64,000 nucleotides of DNA from Cellvibrionaceae bacterium 1162T.S.0a.05 (GCA_000964245.1 LANB01000001.1:3537501-3601500); one strand, 5' to 3'; shown: positions 37,110 through 49,858, numbered from the stretch's first letter. Notes: generated by a model from the letters alone, not told the origin. Numbers and translations: made by a program.

Positions 37110-40100
37110 ATGCGTCTGAAGTGCATCAAATTGGTTGGGTTTAAATCCTTTGTCGATCCAACTACCGTGAATTTTCCTAGTAATTTATGTGCGATTGTCG
37201 GCCCGAATGGCTGTGGCAAGTCGAACATTATCGATGCCGTTCGCTGGGTAATGGGGGAATCTTCCGCCAAGAACTTGCGCGGTGAGGCCATGACGGACGT
37301 TATTTTCAATGGTTCTGGCGGGCGTAAACCCGTTGGTCAAGCGTCCATTGAGTTGGTGTTTGACAATAGCGACGGCAAAATCACCGGTGAATACGCGGGC
37401 TACAACGAGATTTCCGTCAAGCGCAAAGTGACGCGTGACGGCCAGAATATGTACTACCTCAACGGCAGTAAATGCCGGCGCCGGGATATCACCGATCTTT
37501 TTTTGGGCACAGGCCTCGGGCCGAGAAGTTACGCAATTATCGAGCAGGGAATGATTTCCCGCCTGATCGAAGCAAAGCCCGATGAACTTCGTGTCTACAT
37601 TGAAGAAGCTGCAGGCATATCGAAGTATAAGGAACGACGTCGCGATACCGAAAACCGTATGCGCCGTACTCAGGAGAATCTTGAGCGCTTGACTGACTTG
37701 CGGGAAGAATTGGATCGTCAACTCGTGCGTTTAAAGCGACAGTCGCAGGCAGCCGAGAAATACACCGAGTACAAGCAGGAAGAGCGGCAGTTAAAAGCGC
37801 AATTACAGACCCGTCGTTTTCGGGATTTATTGACAAGGAAGGAAGAGAAAAACCGTCAAATCACCGAGCTGGAGTTGAAGGTTGAGGCCAAGGTAACGGA
37901 ACAGGTTCACCACGATGCGGACATTGAAAAAAACCGCACCTTGCACACAGATCTCAGTGATGCCTTTAATGAAGTTCAGGGTCGTTACTACGCCTTGGGC
38001 GCCGACGTTTCTCGATTGGAACAAAGTTTACAGCACGCCGAAGAGCGTGAGCGTCAGTTAAAAGTTGACCTTGAGCAAACCACCCGCGATTGCGCCGATG
38101 CCGATGAACATATGGCGACGGACATTCAAAAATGTGAAGGCTGGGAAGCGGAGTTACTGGAAATTGAACCTGAACTTGAGCGCGTCGTTGAAGCCGAAGA
38201 AATTTCCGGTGCGGCCTTACTCGAAGCGGAAGATGCCATGCATACCTGGCAGCAGGATTGGGATACCTTTAACCAACGCGCAGCAAATCCGCGCCAGCAA
38301 GCTGAAGTCCAGCAATCTCGCATTCAGCATCTGGAACAGGTTCAACAACGTTTGTTGGAACGTATTGAAAAACTGAAACAGGAATCGAGTTCGTTTGCCG
38401 TTGTCGAAACTGAAGACGAAATTCGCGAGTTGGAAGAGCAAGTTGGCGAATGTGATATTCAGGTTGAAGAGAAGAATGCTGCGTTAGCTGATTTGAAAGA
38501 GAACTTACAGATTGACAAGCAGCAGGAGCGCCAGCACGGTGAAAAGCGTGATGAGTTGCGTTCCCGTTTGCAGCAGTTAAAAGGGCGCTTCGCCTCACTG
38601 GAAGCCTTACAGCAGGCAGCGCTGGCTGACAACTCCAAAGACCTTCAGCAGTGGAAAGAGCGCGCGGGATTGGCAAATGCTTCAAAACTGGCTGAAAACT
38701 TACAAGTGGAAGGTGGTTGGGAGTTGGCCGTCGAAACGGTGCTCGGTAATCAATTGCAAGCGCTGTGTAGCAATAAGGATTTTCAGGAATGGGAAAATTT
38801 GCTTACCGAATTCAGTAAGGGTGAACTCAGTATTATTAATCAGCATGCGGTCGCAGGTTCCACCGCCGGTGAAGGTTTATTGAGTAAGGTGAATTCGGCC
38901 TACGATTTAACACCGCAGTTAAAGAATATTCTCACTGCGCCCTCGCTTGCTGAGGCCCTGGTGCGCCAAAAACAATTGTCTTTCGAGCAATCCGTTATTA
39001 CACCCGAAGGCGTTTGGTTGGGGCCAAACTGGTTGCGTGTAGCACGGCCGGATGATGCCAAGGGGAGTGTGCTCGCACGTAAGCAGGAAATTGAAACGCT
39101 TGAGCAGGACATTAGCGAACTGGAAGCGGAAATTGCCGGTGTTACCGAGGCACTTGAACTCGCCCGCAATAAAATTGCCGATGCTGAAAGCCGAAGTGAA
39201 AGTTTACGCAGAGAACTCGAAAATATTGTTGCTCGCCAAACAGAATTGAAAACGCGTGCCAGTGCAATGCGAGCCAAGGTTGAACAGGTTCTCGAAGCGA
39301 AAGAGCGAGTCAAGCGTGAACTGGTTGATGCCAATCAACAAATAGAAAATGAAAAGCACAATCTCAGCGATGCGCGTCGACTATTGCAAGAAGCGCTGGA
39401 TGCGATGGAAACGGATGCCGTTGAGCGCGAAAGCTATTTAAGTCGACGTGATGCGATCCGCGCGCAATTGGATGAAGCGCGGCAAAAAGCCCGTCGCGAT
39501 AAAGACAAGGCACACGAGTTATCCTTACGTTCGCAGTCAATCAAAACCCAATTGCAATCGATCCGTGAAGGGATCAAACGTCTTGATGAGCAAAAACAAC
39601 GCTTGCATGAACGTCGAGAAAAACTCAAACAAGCACTGGAAGAGAATCGGGCTCCGGTTGAAGAAAGCAAACTTGAGCTGGAAAGTTTTCTTCAGCGCCG
39701 CGTGGACGTAGAACAAGAGTTGACCACGTCTCGACAGGCAATGGAGCAAGCAGAGCACAGTTTGCGAGAGGCCGAAAGAAGCCGTCATCAAGCTGAGCAA
39801 GCCCTGAGTGAAGTGCGCTCAAAACTCGAAGCGACACGTTTGGAAGCGCAAACCCTGCGTGTACAAAGCGAAGGGCTACAGCAAGGCCTCTTGGAAGACG
39901 GCTTCGAATTGCAGCAATTGCTTGAGGAGCTTGATGATGCGCTATCTGAAAAAGAATTACAGGAAGCCTTGGGCTCAGTAAACAATCGCATCGCCAGATT
40001 AGGCCCGATCAACCTTGCTGCCATTGAAGAATTCAAGGTTGAATCTGAGCGCAAAACCTATCTTGATAGTCAAAACGAAGATTTGCAGGAAGCGCTCGAA

Positions 40101-40613
40101 ACGCTGGAAAATGCGATCAAGAAGATTGATAAGGAAACGCGTACACGCTTTAAAGAAACCTTCGATCAGATTAATAGTGGGCTACAAGAGTTGTTCCCAC
40201 GTGTGTTTGGCGGTGGTCATGCTTATCTGGAATTGACGGGCGAGGATATGCTGGATACAGGTGTGGCCATCATGGCGCGCCCACCTGGCAAGAAAAACAG
40301 TTCTATTCATTTGCTTTCCGGGGGTGAAAAAGCGCTCACGGCCATCGCGCTGGTGTTTTCAATTTTCCGGCTTAATCCGGCGCCTTTCTGTATGCTTGAT
40401 GAGGTTGATGCGCCACTGGATGACGCCAACGTTGAACGTTATGCGCGAATGGTGAAGGAAAGTTCGGCGGACATTCAATTTATTTACATTACGCATAACA
40501 AGATTGCGATGGAAATGGCGCAGCAGCTTATGGGGGTTACCATGCATGAACCGGGCGTTTCGCGTATGGTAACGGTTGACGTTGACGAAGCGGCAGAGTT
40601 GGCAGCCGTATAA
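37110..40613 (+). CDS. smc: chromosome segregation protein SMC
   Basis: Structural-maintenance ATPase that organises the chromosome with ScpA and ScpB. Walker A GPNGCGKS is at residues 31-38. Two long coiled coils (about 170-500 and 670-1000) flank a hinge region (about 525-660). The C-terminal head carries the ABC signature LLSGGEKALTAIAL and Walker B FCMLDEVDAPLDDANV. The 1167 residues match the Pseudomonas type. Its presence indicates a non-MukB lineage. zipA and ligA follow as in Pseudomonas. Confidence 0.97.
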   Translation: MRLKCIKLVGFKSFVDPTTVNFPSNLCAIVGPNGCGKSNIIDAVRWVMGESSAKNLRGEAMTDVIFNGSGGRKPVGQASIELVFDNSDGKITGEYAGYNEISVKRKVTRDGQNMYYLNGSKCRRRDITDLFLGTGLGPRSYAIIEQGMISRLIEAKPDELRVYIEEAAGISKYKERRRDTENRMRRTQENLERLTDLREELDRQLVRLKRQSQAAEKYTEYKQEERQLKAQLQTRRFRDLLTRKEEKNRQITELELKVEAKVTEQVHHDADIEKNRTLHTDLSDAFNEVQGRYYALGADVSRLEQSLQHAEERERQLKVDLEQTTRDCADADEHMATDIQKCEGWEAELLEIEPELERVVEAEEISGAALLEAEDAMHTWQQDWDTFNQRAANPRQQAEVQQSRIQHLEQVQQRLLERIEKLKQESSSFAVVETEDEIRELEEQVGECDIQVEEKNAALADLKENLQIDKQQERQHGEKRDELRSRLQQLKGRFASLEALQQAALADNSKDLQQWKERAGLANASKLAENLQVEGGWELAVETVLGNQLQALCSNKDFQEWENLLTEFSKGELSIINQHAVAGSTAGEGLLSKVNSAYDLTPQLKNILTAPSLAEALVRQKQLSFEQSVITPEGVWLGPNWLRVARPDDAKGSVLARKQEIETLEQDISELEAEIAGVTEALELARNKIADAESRSESLRRELENIVARQTELKTRASAMRAKVEQVLEAKERVKRELVDANQQIENEKHNLSDARRLLQEALDAMETDAVERESYLSRRDAIRAQLDEARQKARRDKDKAHELSLRSQSIKTQLQSIREGIKRLDEQKQRLHERREKLKQALEENRAPVEESKLELESFLQRRVDVEQELTTSRQAMEQAEHSLREAERSRHQAEQALSEVRSKLEATRLEAQTLRVQSEGLQQGLLEDGFELQQLLEELDDALSEKELQEALGSVNNRIARLGPINLAAIEEFKVESERKTYLDSQNEDLQEALETLENAIKKIDKETRTRFKETFDQINSGLQELFPRVFGGGHAYLELTGEDMLDTGVAIMARPPGKKNSSIHLLSGGEKALTAIALVFSIFRLNPAPFCMLDEVDAPLDDANVERYARMVKESSADIQFIYITHNKIAMEMAQQLMGVTMHEPGVSRMVTVDVDEAAELAAV

Positions 40614-40695
40614 GTTGTAATTTGGCTTGGGTTCTGTCGAGAAAGAGGCCTTAATCAACACAGCTTTAGGTTTAAACCAGGTACGATACAAAAGA

Positions 40696-41697
40696 ATGGA
40701 TTGGATCAGTGTCATAATTGTTTTGCTCATCATCGGCATTGTGGCTGATGGTTTGCGACGAGTGCGTAAATCCCGCAGGGAAAACCTGCCGGTTTCCCGA
40801 CGCGCGCAAGAGCTGGATGATGAAGATATCAAAGTGAGTTCCAGTGAATTTCCCTCGGGTGGAGCACGAGTTGCCAAACGCCGGGAAGAGACTGAAGCGG
40901 AAAACCTTAATAGCACTGTCAAGCAAAGCTATGCGACGTCGAAAGTGACGGTGGGTGCGCCGCGCAAAGAACCTGAACAAACCAGTTTAAATCTTGAAGA
41001 AGTCGTTCCCATGTTGATGGATTCGCTCGATGAGGACGAACTTGAAGATAAGGACAGTCGAGAGCCCGCATTGGGAGCGATGGACGATATAGAAAGTGCG
41101 CTCGATGATAATGCGCATGAACAGGTTTCCGCGAGACAAAAAGCCACCCAAACCGCAAGCCGCACGACCAATAAAGTCAATAAAGAAGAGAAAAAGCCCG
41201 CAACAAACGAGCAAAAACGCTCTTCAACGTCGCCCGCTGGTAGCGACAAGAGTAAGGATGAAGTCAGCGAGGTTCTCGTCGTCAGTGTGATGGCCAGGAA
41301 AGGTGAACGCTTCGATGGTGAAGAACTTTTGGCCGTGCTGATGGATCTTAAAATGAAGTTCGGCGCGATGGATATTTTTCATCGACATCAGGACGATGAA
41401 GGCGAGGGCGCCGTCTATTTCAGTTTGGCGAATATGGTGGTGCCTGGTACATTTAATCTCGCCGAAATGAAGCAGTTTTCTACGCCGGGTGTCAGTTTAT
41501 TTATGCAGCTCCCACTTGAAGCCGTCGAAGACAGTGTTCGCGCATTTGACTTCTTTGCCACAGCAGCTCGTACTCTGGCAACTCGTCTTTCAGGGGAGTT
41601 AAAAGATGAAAATCGCAGTGTCATGACCAGCCAAACATTTGAGCACTACCGACAACGTGTTCTGGAATTTGAACGCCGAAGAAAATTACAACACTAG
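40696..41697 (+). CDS. zipA: cell division protein ZipA
   Basis: Bitopic inner-membrane protein that tethers FtsZ to the membrane. The frame is open from 40627, but the ATG at 40696 puts the anchor helix at the very N-terminus (MDWISVIIVLLIIGIVADGL), as ZipA requires. The linker (about 25-185) is charged and low in complexity, and the C-terminal FtsZ-binding domain runs about 190-330 (VLVVSVMARKGERFDGEELL, MDIFHRH, VSLFMQLPL). It lies between smc and ligA. Confidence 0.93.
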   Translation: MDWISVIIVLLIIGIVADGLRRVRKSRRENLPVSRRAQELDDEDIKVSSSEFPSGGARVAKRREETEAENLNSTVKQSYATSKVTVGAPRKEPEQTSLNLEEVVPMLMDSLDEDELEDKDSREPALGAMDDIESALDDNAHEQVSARQKATQTASRTTNKVNKEEKKPATNEQKRSSTSPAGSDKSKDEVSEVLVVSVMARKGERFDGEELLAVLMDLKMKFGAMDIFHRHQDDEGEGAVYFSLANMVVPGTFNLAEMKQFSTPGVSLFMQLPLEAVEDSVRAFDFFATAARTLATRLSGELKDENRSVMTSQTFEHYRQRVLEFERRRKLQH

Positions 41698-44333
<2,636 letters not shown>

Positions 44334-44345
44334 GTGGAGAAAAGT

Positions 44346-44768
44346 ATGGACTCGGAATCAATCGTCTACGGGTGTATTAAGGATAGCCTTGGAGGTGTAG
44401 GAGATGCCGATCGTCGTAACTGTAATCGCAAGGCAATGACGGCGCTGCCCAAAGCTGAAGACTGGCCATATATTAGTCAGGAAATGTTTTCCATTCCTAA
44501 ACTCGAACTCGGGGCTGATAAGTACCTGAGTGAAGTTATCCATTTTGGCGCGTCCTATAAAGCAATTGAATATGAATGGTCGCAGTGGATGAAAAAATTC
44601 GAAACCTTGCTCGACCAAATGTATTGGGTGTCGGCGATCGTTCATCTTGAAACCGAATTGATGGGCACCCATACGTTTACCTGGGAGTGCCGTGGGAATT
44701 ATCATCAGCCTGGTTCGGGTGTGAGCGATGTGCGTTGCGAGTGGACACAAGAAAACAGTTTTCTATAA
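44346..44768 (+). CDS. protein of unknown function downstream of ligA
   Basis: 140 residues, acidic and Trp-rich, no signal peptide. GTG at 44334 is in frame, but ATG 44346 has GGAG 6 bases upstream. Features seen: a Cys-rich N-terminus (YGCIKDSLGGVGDADRRNC), a helical middle (WSQWMKKFETLLDQMYWVSAIV) and a beta-like C-terminus (THTFTWECRGNYHQ). I do not recognise the family. Position in the ligA-transglycosylase string suggests co-expression. Confidence 0.7.
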   Translation: MDSESIVYGCIKDSLGGVGDADRRNCNRKAMTALPKAEDWPYISQEMFSIPKLELGADKYLSEVIHFGASYKAIEYEWSQWMKKFETLLDQMYWVSAIVHLETELMGTHTFTWECRGNYHQPGSGVSDVRCEWTQENSFL

Positions 44769-44778
44769 GTAGTCTTTG

Positions 44779-44997
44779 GTGAATATCCGTTTTCGTTTTA
44801 AAAAGCGCAGTAGCAGTCTTGTTACGCTACTGGCAGGTGCAGCGTTTATCTGGTTGGCAACTGCGCGCCTGGGCTTGCCAAAAGAAAAGGTTGTGCAGTG
44901 GCTTATAATCCTGTTTATATTACTCATAATAATAATAGTGGTAGCGGCGGTAACAGCCGTTCTGATTCGCTGGTTGATAGGGCGTAATAAAGAATGA
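44779..44997 (+). CDS. small two-span membrane protein
   Basis: 72 residues starting at GTG 44779 (TTG at 44776 is also possible). Basic N-terminus (RFRFKKRSSS), then two hydrophobic helices separated by LGLPKEKVVQ, ending RWLIGRNKE. The ribosome site is weak. The ATGA overlap with the AraC-type regulator is the main support. Function unknown. Confidence 0.6.
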   Translation: MNIRFRFKKRSSSLVTLLAGAAFIWLATARLGLPKEKVVQWLIILFILLIIIIVVAAVTAVLIRWLIGRNKE

Positions 44998-46037
44998 ATT
45001 TCACGAGTGTTCCCACAGAGTATGCAATGCGTTTGCTTGAAAAAGCGCAGGCCGCAGGCTGCGATGTTGCACAGATACTGAGTGAATTGGGTTTGAACGA
45101 AAAAACCCTGCGCAACAGTGATGAACTCCCGGCCATAAAATATGGTGAACTCTATCAAATGGTGATGCGCGAAACGCACAACGAGTGGTTCGGCATGTTT
45201 TCCGGTGGCAAGGTGCCGCTTGGCGCGTTTCGCTTGATGTGCCTTACGGTGATTCAATGTACCGATTTGCGGCAAGCGATTGCGCGTATTGGCGAGTTTG
45301 CCGAAGTGTGCCGAGGTATGTCTGTGCGTTGCGAAATTGTTGAGCGCGGAAATCTTGTCGATCTCAAACTCATACCACTTCGACATATATCGCGGGAACA
45401 ATTCGATGAGCTAATCGCGTCAACCAAACCTGATCAACTGCTTACACTGCTTTTTTCCTGGCACCGATTTATGTCCTGGTTGGTGGCGCGGGATCTTGAA
45501 GTGCAAAAAATGTCAGTGACCTGGTCCGCGCGGGAAAAAACTGAACCTCTGATTTATATGCCATTCGAAAAAGTCGAACATGGGCAAGCGTTTAACGGGA
45601 TAACTTACAAACTGGATGTTTTGTCTTTACCGATTGTCCAGGATCAGGATTCAATGATGACCTTTCTGCGTTCGGCCCCCTATCATTTGGTTGCCGATGA
45701 TCCACAACATGTAAGTTTGCGCGACAAGGTTCGCAGTATCCTGAATAAAGATGTCAGTCATACCATGCCGACAGCAGATCAGGTTGCCGGGCAACTGAAT
45801 ATGTCAGTGACAACTTTACGGCGTCATTTGCAGGCGGAGAACACATCCTATCAACGCTTGAAAAACGAGGCGCGAATGGAAGCGGCTTTTCACCTGCTGA
45901 GCTGCCTGGATTTATCGAACAATGATATCGCCGAGCGCCTGGGTTTTGATGAACCCAGTGCCTTTTTTCGTTCCTTTAAAAAGTGGACGGGCAAAACACC
46001 AGGTGAATACCGCAATCATTTAAAGGCGCTGAATTAG
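44994..46037 (+). CDS. AraC-family transcriptional regulator (Arabinose_bd/OruR type)
   Basis: N-terminal ligand-sensing domain of the Arabinose_bd type (about 1-220: LEKAQAAGCDVAQILSELGL, GAFRLMCLTVIQCTDLRQAI) and a C-terminal double helix-turn-helix (about 250-345: ADQVAGQLNMSVTTLRRHLQ, LSNNDIAERLGFDEPSAFFRSFKKWTG in part). Such regulators often control lipid or amino-acid catabolism. The adjacent downstream acyl-CoA dehydrogenase and FadD genes are the likely targets, by inference. Confidence 0.88.
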   Translation: MNFTSVPTEYAMRLLEKAQAAGCDVAQILSELGLNEKTLRNSDELPAIKYGELYQMVMRETHNEWFGMFSGGKVPLGAFRLMCLTVIQCTDLRQAIARIGEFAEVCRGMSVRCEIVERGNLVDLKLIPLRHISREQFDELIASTKPDQLLTLLFSWHRFMSWLVARDLEVQKMSVTWSAREKTEPLIYMPFEKVEHGQAFNGITYKLDVLSLPIVQDQDSMMTFLRSAPYHLVADDPQHVSLRDKVRSILNKDVSHTMPTADQVAGQLNMSVTTLRRHLQAENTSYQRLKNEARMEAAFHLLSCLDLSNNDIAERLGFDEPSAFFRSFKKWTGKTPGEYRNHLKALN

Positions 46038-46395
46038 CGCGAAGTCCGGTCGAAAATCAAGAATAAATTGTAGAAATTAGACTCGCTTCCCTGAGTCTGT
46101 AAAAAAGATGATGCAGTATGTTCGGCGCTCGCTGTGTACAAGTTCAGGTGCCATCAAGGCCGAAAATGTAAGAAAACACCTGGATAAAACAGTGGAAGTG
46201 CCTGCGGAAAGTCAGCAAATAGCAATAACAAAGCTGATAGAAAGCAAAGAGAACGACAAGAAAGAATCAAAACAAACCCAAAAGGAACGGCGGGTAAAAT
46301 GCCATATATTCTGGTTGAAAATGGCATTGCAACTAAACTAGTAGAAAAGCGACAGTGTCACAAACTGGCTTGACGAGAGCACGAAGGAGTACACC
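46038..46395. other. intergenic region upstream of the acyl-CoA dehydrogenase gene
   Basis: About 360 bases. It contains one inverted repeat (described separately) and AAGGAG before the next ATG. An open frame at 46108-46341 lacks a ribosome site and family resemblance and was not called. Confidence 0.5.
46298..46328. promoter_or_regulatory. inverted repeat, possible operator for the fatty-acid genes
   Basis: AATGCCAT (46298-46305) and its exact complement ATGGCATT (46321-46328) are separated by 15 bases, so their centres are 23 bases apart, about two helical turns. The site is about 70 bases before the acyl-CoA dehydrogenase start and downstream of the AraC-type gene. It does not match the PsrA or FadR consensus. 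Confidence 0.35.
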
Positions 46396-48180
46396 ATGGC
46401 CGAATACAAGGCACCTGTTAGAGATATGCAGTTTGTTCTTTACGAGATGCTGGATTTTGAATCGCATTATGCCGCGCTTCCCGGCGGGGAAGATTTTAGT
46501 CGCGATGTCGTCGAAGCGATTATGGAAGAAAATGCGAAGTTTTGTGAAAACGTGCTGGCGCCCCTGAACGCCATCGGCGACGAAGAGGGCTGTCAGTGGA
46601 ACGAGGGCGTTGTAACCACGCCGACGGGCTTTAAGGAAGCCTATACGCAATATGTCGATGCTGGCTGGCCGTCCATGTGCCATTCACCGGAATATGGTGG
46701 TCAGGGCTTGCCGGAATCACTGGGGACAGTACTCAGTGAAATGGCTGGCAGCGCCAATTGGTCCTGGTGTATGTATCCGGGCTTGACCCATGGCGCCATG
46801 AAAACCCTCGAACTTCATGGCACGGAGGATCAAAAGCAGGTTTACCTGACCAAATTAGTTGAAGGGTCCTGGACTGGCACGATGTGCTTGACGGAACCAC
46901 ATTGCGGTACGGATCTGGGCATGTTGCGAACCAGGGCTGAGCCCAACGAAGACGGTTCTTACAAAATTTCTGGCACAAAAATCTTTATTTCGGCGGGGGA
47001 ACACGACCTCACCGAAAATATTGTCCATATTGTGCTCGCGAGACTGCCGGATGCGCCTGAGGGCACGAAAGGAATATCGCTTTTCATCGTGCCGAAATTC
47101 CTGCCAAATGCCGAAGGCAGTATTGGCGAGCGCAACGCCGTAAACTGCGGTTCGATCGAGCATAAAATGGGCATTCACGGAAATGCTACCGCAGTGCTGA
47201 ATTTTGACAGCGCCAAGGGCTTCCTGATTGGGCCGCCAAACAAGGGCCTGAATTGCATGTTCACCTTCATGAACAATGCACGCCTTGGCACAGCCTGTCA
47301 GGGTTTGGCGCACGCGGAAGTGGGTTACCAATTGTCCTCGCGATACGCAAAAGAGCGTTTGCAAATGCGATCCCTGTCTGGCCCCAAAAACCCGGAAGGT
47401 CCCGCAGACCCCATTATTGTGCATCCTGATGTTCGCAGAATGTTGCTGACCCAACGCGCATTTGCGGAAGGCGGGCGCATGCTGATTTATTATGCGGCAC
47501 AACAGGTTGATATCCAGCATTACGCCGAAAAAGGCAGCGAAGCCGATACCAATGCAGATGAATTGTTGGCATTACTTACGCCGATTGCCAAGGCGTTTTT
47601 AACCGAAACGGGCTTTGAATCGTCCAACCTCGGCATGCAGTGTTTTGGGGGCCACGGGTATATTCGGGAGTGGGGTGCAGAACAAAATGTGCGTGATTGC
47701 CGAATTTCCATGTTGTATGAAGGCACTACCGGTATTCAGGCGTTGGATTTATTGGGCCGCAAGGTGTTGTTGACGCAGGGAGAAACGCTGAAGCGCTTTA
47801 CCAAAGTGATTCATAAATTTTGTGAGGCACACAAGGATCAAGAGGAGTACAAGGAATTTATTGATGTACTCGCAAACTACAATAAGGAGTGGGGCGAACT
47901 CACCATGCACATTGGCCTAACTGCGATGGAAAACCCTGAAGAGGTCGGAGCAGCAGCTGTCGATTACCTCATGTATTCAGGCTATGTTACGCTAGCCTAT
48001 CTTTGGGCGAGAGCGGCCATTGTCGCGATGCAAGCGAGTGGTGATGAAAGTTTTTATCAGGCCAAGATACACACGGCAAGGTTTTATTTTCAGCGCCTGT
48101 TACCGCGTACTGCTACCCATGTTGCCACGATTAAATCCGGCGCCAACAATTTAATGGCAATGGATGATTCGCTGTTTTAA
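46396..48180 (+). CDS. acyl-CoA dehydrogenase, long form with C-terminal extension
   Basis: Flavoenzyme introducing the first double bond in acyl-CoA oxidation. The 594 residues exceed the usual 380; the extra C-terminal helical domain (about 470-590) is that of the FadE5/DmdC-like group. FAD and substrate motifs: CLTEPHCGTDLGMLRTRA, KIFISAGEHD, MQCFGGHGYIREWGAEQNVRD, LYEGTTGIQALDL. AAGGAG precedes the ATG. Together with the FadD ligase downstream, long-chain acyl-CoA is the probable substrate; 3-methylthiopropionyl-CoA (DmdC) is an alternative. Confidence 0.92.
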   Translation: MAEYKAPVRDMQFVLYEMLDFESHYAALPGGEDFSRDVVEAIMEENAKFCENVLAPLNAIGDEEGCQWNEGVVTTPTGFKEAYTQYVDAGWPSMCHSPEYGGQGLPESLGTVLSEMAGSANWSWCMYPGLTHGAMKTLELHGTEDQKQVYLTKLVEGSWTGTMCLTEPHCGTDLGMLRTRAEPNEDGSYKISGTKIFISAGEHDLTENIVHIVLARLPDAPEGTKGISLFIVPKFLPNAEGSIGERNAVNCGSIEHKMGIHGNATAVLNFDSAKGFLIGPPNKGLNCMFTFMNNARLGTACQGLAHAEVGYQLSSRYAKERLQMRSLSGPKNPEGPADPIIVHPDVRRMLLTQRAFAEGGRMLIYYAAQQVDIQHYAEKGSEADTNADELLALLTPIAKAFLTETGFESSNLGMQCFGGHGYIREWGAEQNVRDCRISMLYEGTTGIQALDLLGRKVLLTQGETLKRFTKVIHKFCEAHKDQEEYKEFIDVLANYNKEWGELTMHIGLTAMENPEEVGAAAVDYLMYSGYVTLAYLWARAAIVAMQASGDESFYQAKIHTARFYFQRLLPRTATHVATIKSGANNLMAMDDSLF

Positions 48181-48218
48181 TTGCAACGAAACAAACACAG
48201 GAAAATCAGGAAGACCTT

Positions 48219-49844
48219 ATGGCGCAACGTTTTGAAACACTCGACAAACTTATCGATTATGCCTTCGAGGAATTTGCCGATTTACCGGCTTTTACCTGTA
48301 TGGGGCATACATTAAGCTTTCGTGAGGTGGATGACCTAAGCGCGCGTGTAGCGAATTTTCTTTTGAATGATCTGGGGCTGGAGCGGGGCGATCGTCTTGC
48401 CATTCAGATGCCGAATATTCTTCAGTTTCCAGTGGTGCTTTACGGCGCGGTTCGCGCGGGTATTGTGGTTGTGAATGTGAATCCCCTTTATACACCGCGC
48501 GAAATCGAGCACCAACTTAAAGACAGTGGTGCGAAGGCATTGTTTGTCCTCAGTAACGTTGCCGCGAATGCCGCGAGTATTATTGCCAATACGGATGTAA
48601 AAACAGTGATTACGACTGACCTCGCTGATCTGCATCCAGGATTAAAACGCGTACTGATTAATTTTGTTGTTAAGAAAATTAAAAAACTGGTACCGGAATT
48701 TCAATTTCCTTCAAGCGTCAAGTTACGTGATGTGTTAAACAAAACGGCTCCCACTTTCTCCAGGCCTGAGTTTAAAAGCGATGATATTGTTGTTTTACAA
48801 TATACTGGTGGAACTACGGGTGTTGCCAAAGGGGCAATGTTAACGCACGGAAACCTTTCAGCAAATGTTTGGCAAATGCTTACGCACATGCCAAATTTGT
48901 TTGAGAAAGGCAAGGAAGTCTGGGTTGCCTGTTTACCGTTTTACCATATTTACGCATTTAATATGCACGGGCTGGTTGCCTTCTCTACGGGCGGTCACAA
49001 TATTCTAATTCCCAATCCGCGTGACCTGGATGCGCTTGTGAAAGCCATTGATGGTCAGGGTATGACAATCTTTATTTGCATCAATACTTTGATGAATGCC
49101 CTCAATCGCTTCGAACCTTTTAAAGCTCTGGACTTTAGTAGTTTGAAAGTGACAACAGCTGGCGGCATGGCCTTAACAGAAGATGTTGCGCGTGTTTGGC
49201 AAGAAGTCACTGGCAGTAAAATCAGTGAGGGTTACGGCTTAACGGAAACCTCACCGGTAGTGAGTGGCAACCCGCTGGAGAATATTCAGATAGGTACGAT
49301 TGGCAAGCCACTTCCGGAAACCGAAGTCAAAGTAGTGGATGAAAATGGCAAGAGTTTGGCCATTGGCGAAGTCGGTGAATTGTGTGTTCGCGGTCCGCAA
49401 GTCATGAAGGGCTATTGGCAAAAACCGCAGGAAACGGCAAAGGTCCTTTCTGATGAAGGATGGCTGTGTACTGGCGATATGGCTGTGATTCGCGAAGATG
49501 GTTATTTAAAAATCGTGGATCGAAAGAAAGATATGATCCTTGTGTCAGGTTTTAACGTTTACCCGAATGAAATTGAAGACATCGTGTGTACGCATCCTGA
49601 TATCTTCGAAGCCGCTGCTATTGGTGTGCCTGATGCGGAATCCGGTGAAGCTGTAAAACTGTTTATCGTGAAGGATAAACCTTCCCTCACCGAAGATGAG
49701 GTCTATGCCTTTTGCAAGGAGCACCTCACCGGTTATAAACGGCCAAAATATATTGAGTTTCGAGATTCCTTACCAAAAACCAATGTCGGTAAGATCCTGC
49801 GCAAGGATTTGCGAAGCAACACCGAAACTGACGCTGCGGCCTGA
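48219..49844 (+). CDS. fadD: long-chain fatty acid--CoA ligase
   Basis: AMP-forming synthetase that activates fatty acids for oxidation. P-loop YTGGTTGVAKGAMLTH (about 194-209), A5 motif EGYGLTETSPVV, A7 TGDMAVI, A8 VDRKKDMILVSGFNVYPNEIE, A10 LPKTNVGKILRKDL. The 541 residues match Pseudomonas FadD. It follows the dehydrogenase by 38 bases. The exact chain length preference is not visible. Confidence 0.92.
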   Translation: MAQRFETLDKLIDYAFEEFADLPAFTCMGHTLSFREVDDLSARVANFLLNDLGLERGDRLAIQMPNILQFPVVLYGAVRAGIVVVNVNPLYTPREIEHQLKDSGAKALFVLSNVAANAASIIANTDVKTVITTDLADLHPGLKRVLINFVVKKIKKLVPEFQFPSSVKLRDVLNKTAPTFSRPEFKSDDIVVLQYTGGTTGVAKGAMLTHGNLSANVWQMLTHMPNLFEKGKEVWVACLPFYHIYAFNMHGLVAFSTGGHNILIPNPRDLDALVKAIDGQGMTIFICINTLMNALNRFEPFKALDFSSLKVTTAGGMALTEDVARVWQEVTGSKISEGYGLTETSPVVSGNPLENIQIGTIGKPLPETEVKVVDENGKSLAIGEVGELCVRGPQVMKGYWQKPQETAKVLSDEGWLCTGDMAVIREDGYLKIVDRKKDMILVSGFNVYPNEIEDIVCTHPDIFEAAAIGVPDAESGEAVKLFIVKDKPSLTEDEVYAFCKEHLTGYKRPKYIEFRDSLPKTNVGKILRKDLRSNTETDAAA

Positions 49845-49858
49845 ACCTGATCGAACCT

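Noticed and set aside
46108-46341. 77-codon open frame before the acyl-CoA dehydrogenase gene
   Set aside because: No ribosome site, low-complexity Lys/Gln composition and no family resemblance; treated as intergenic.
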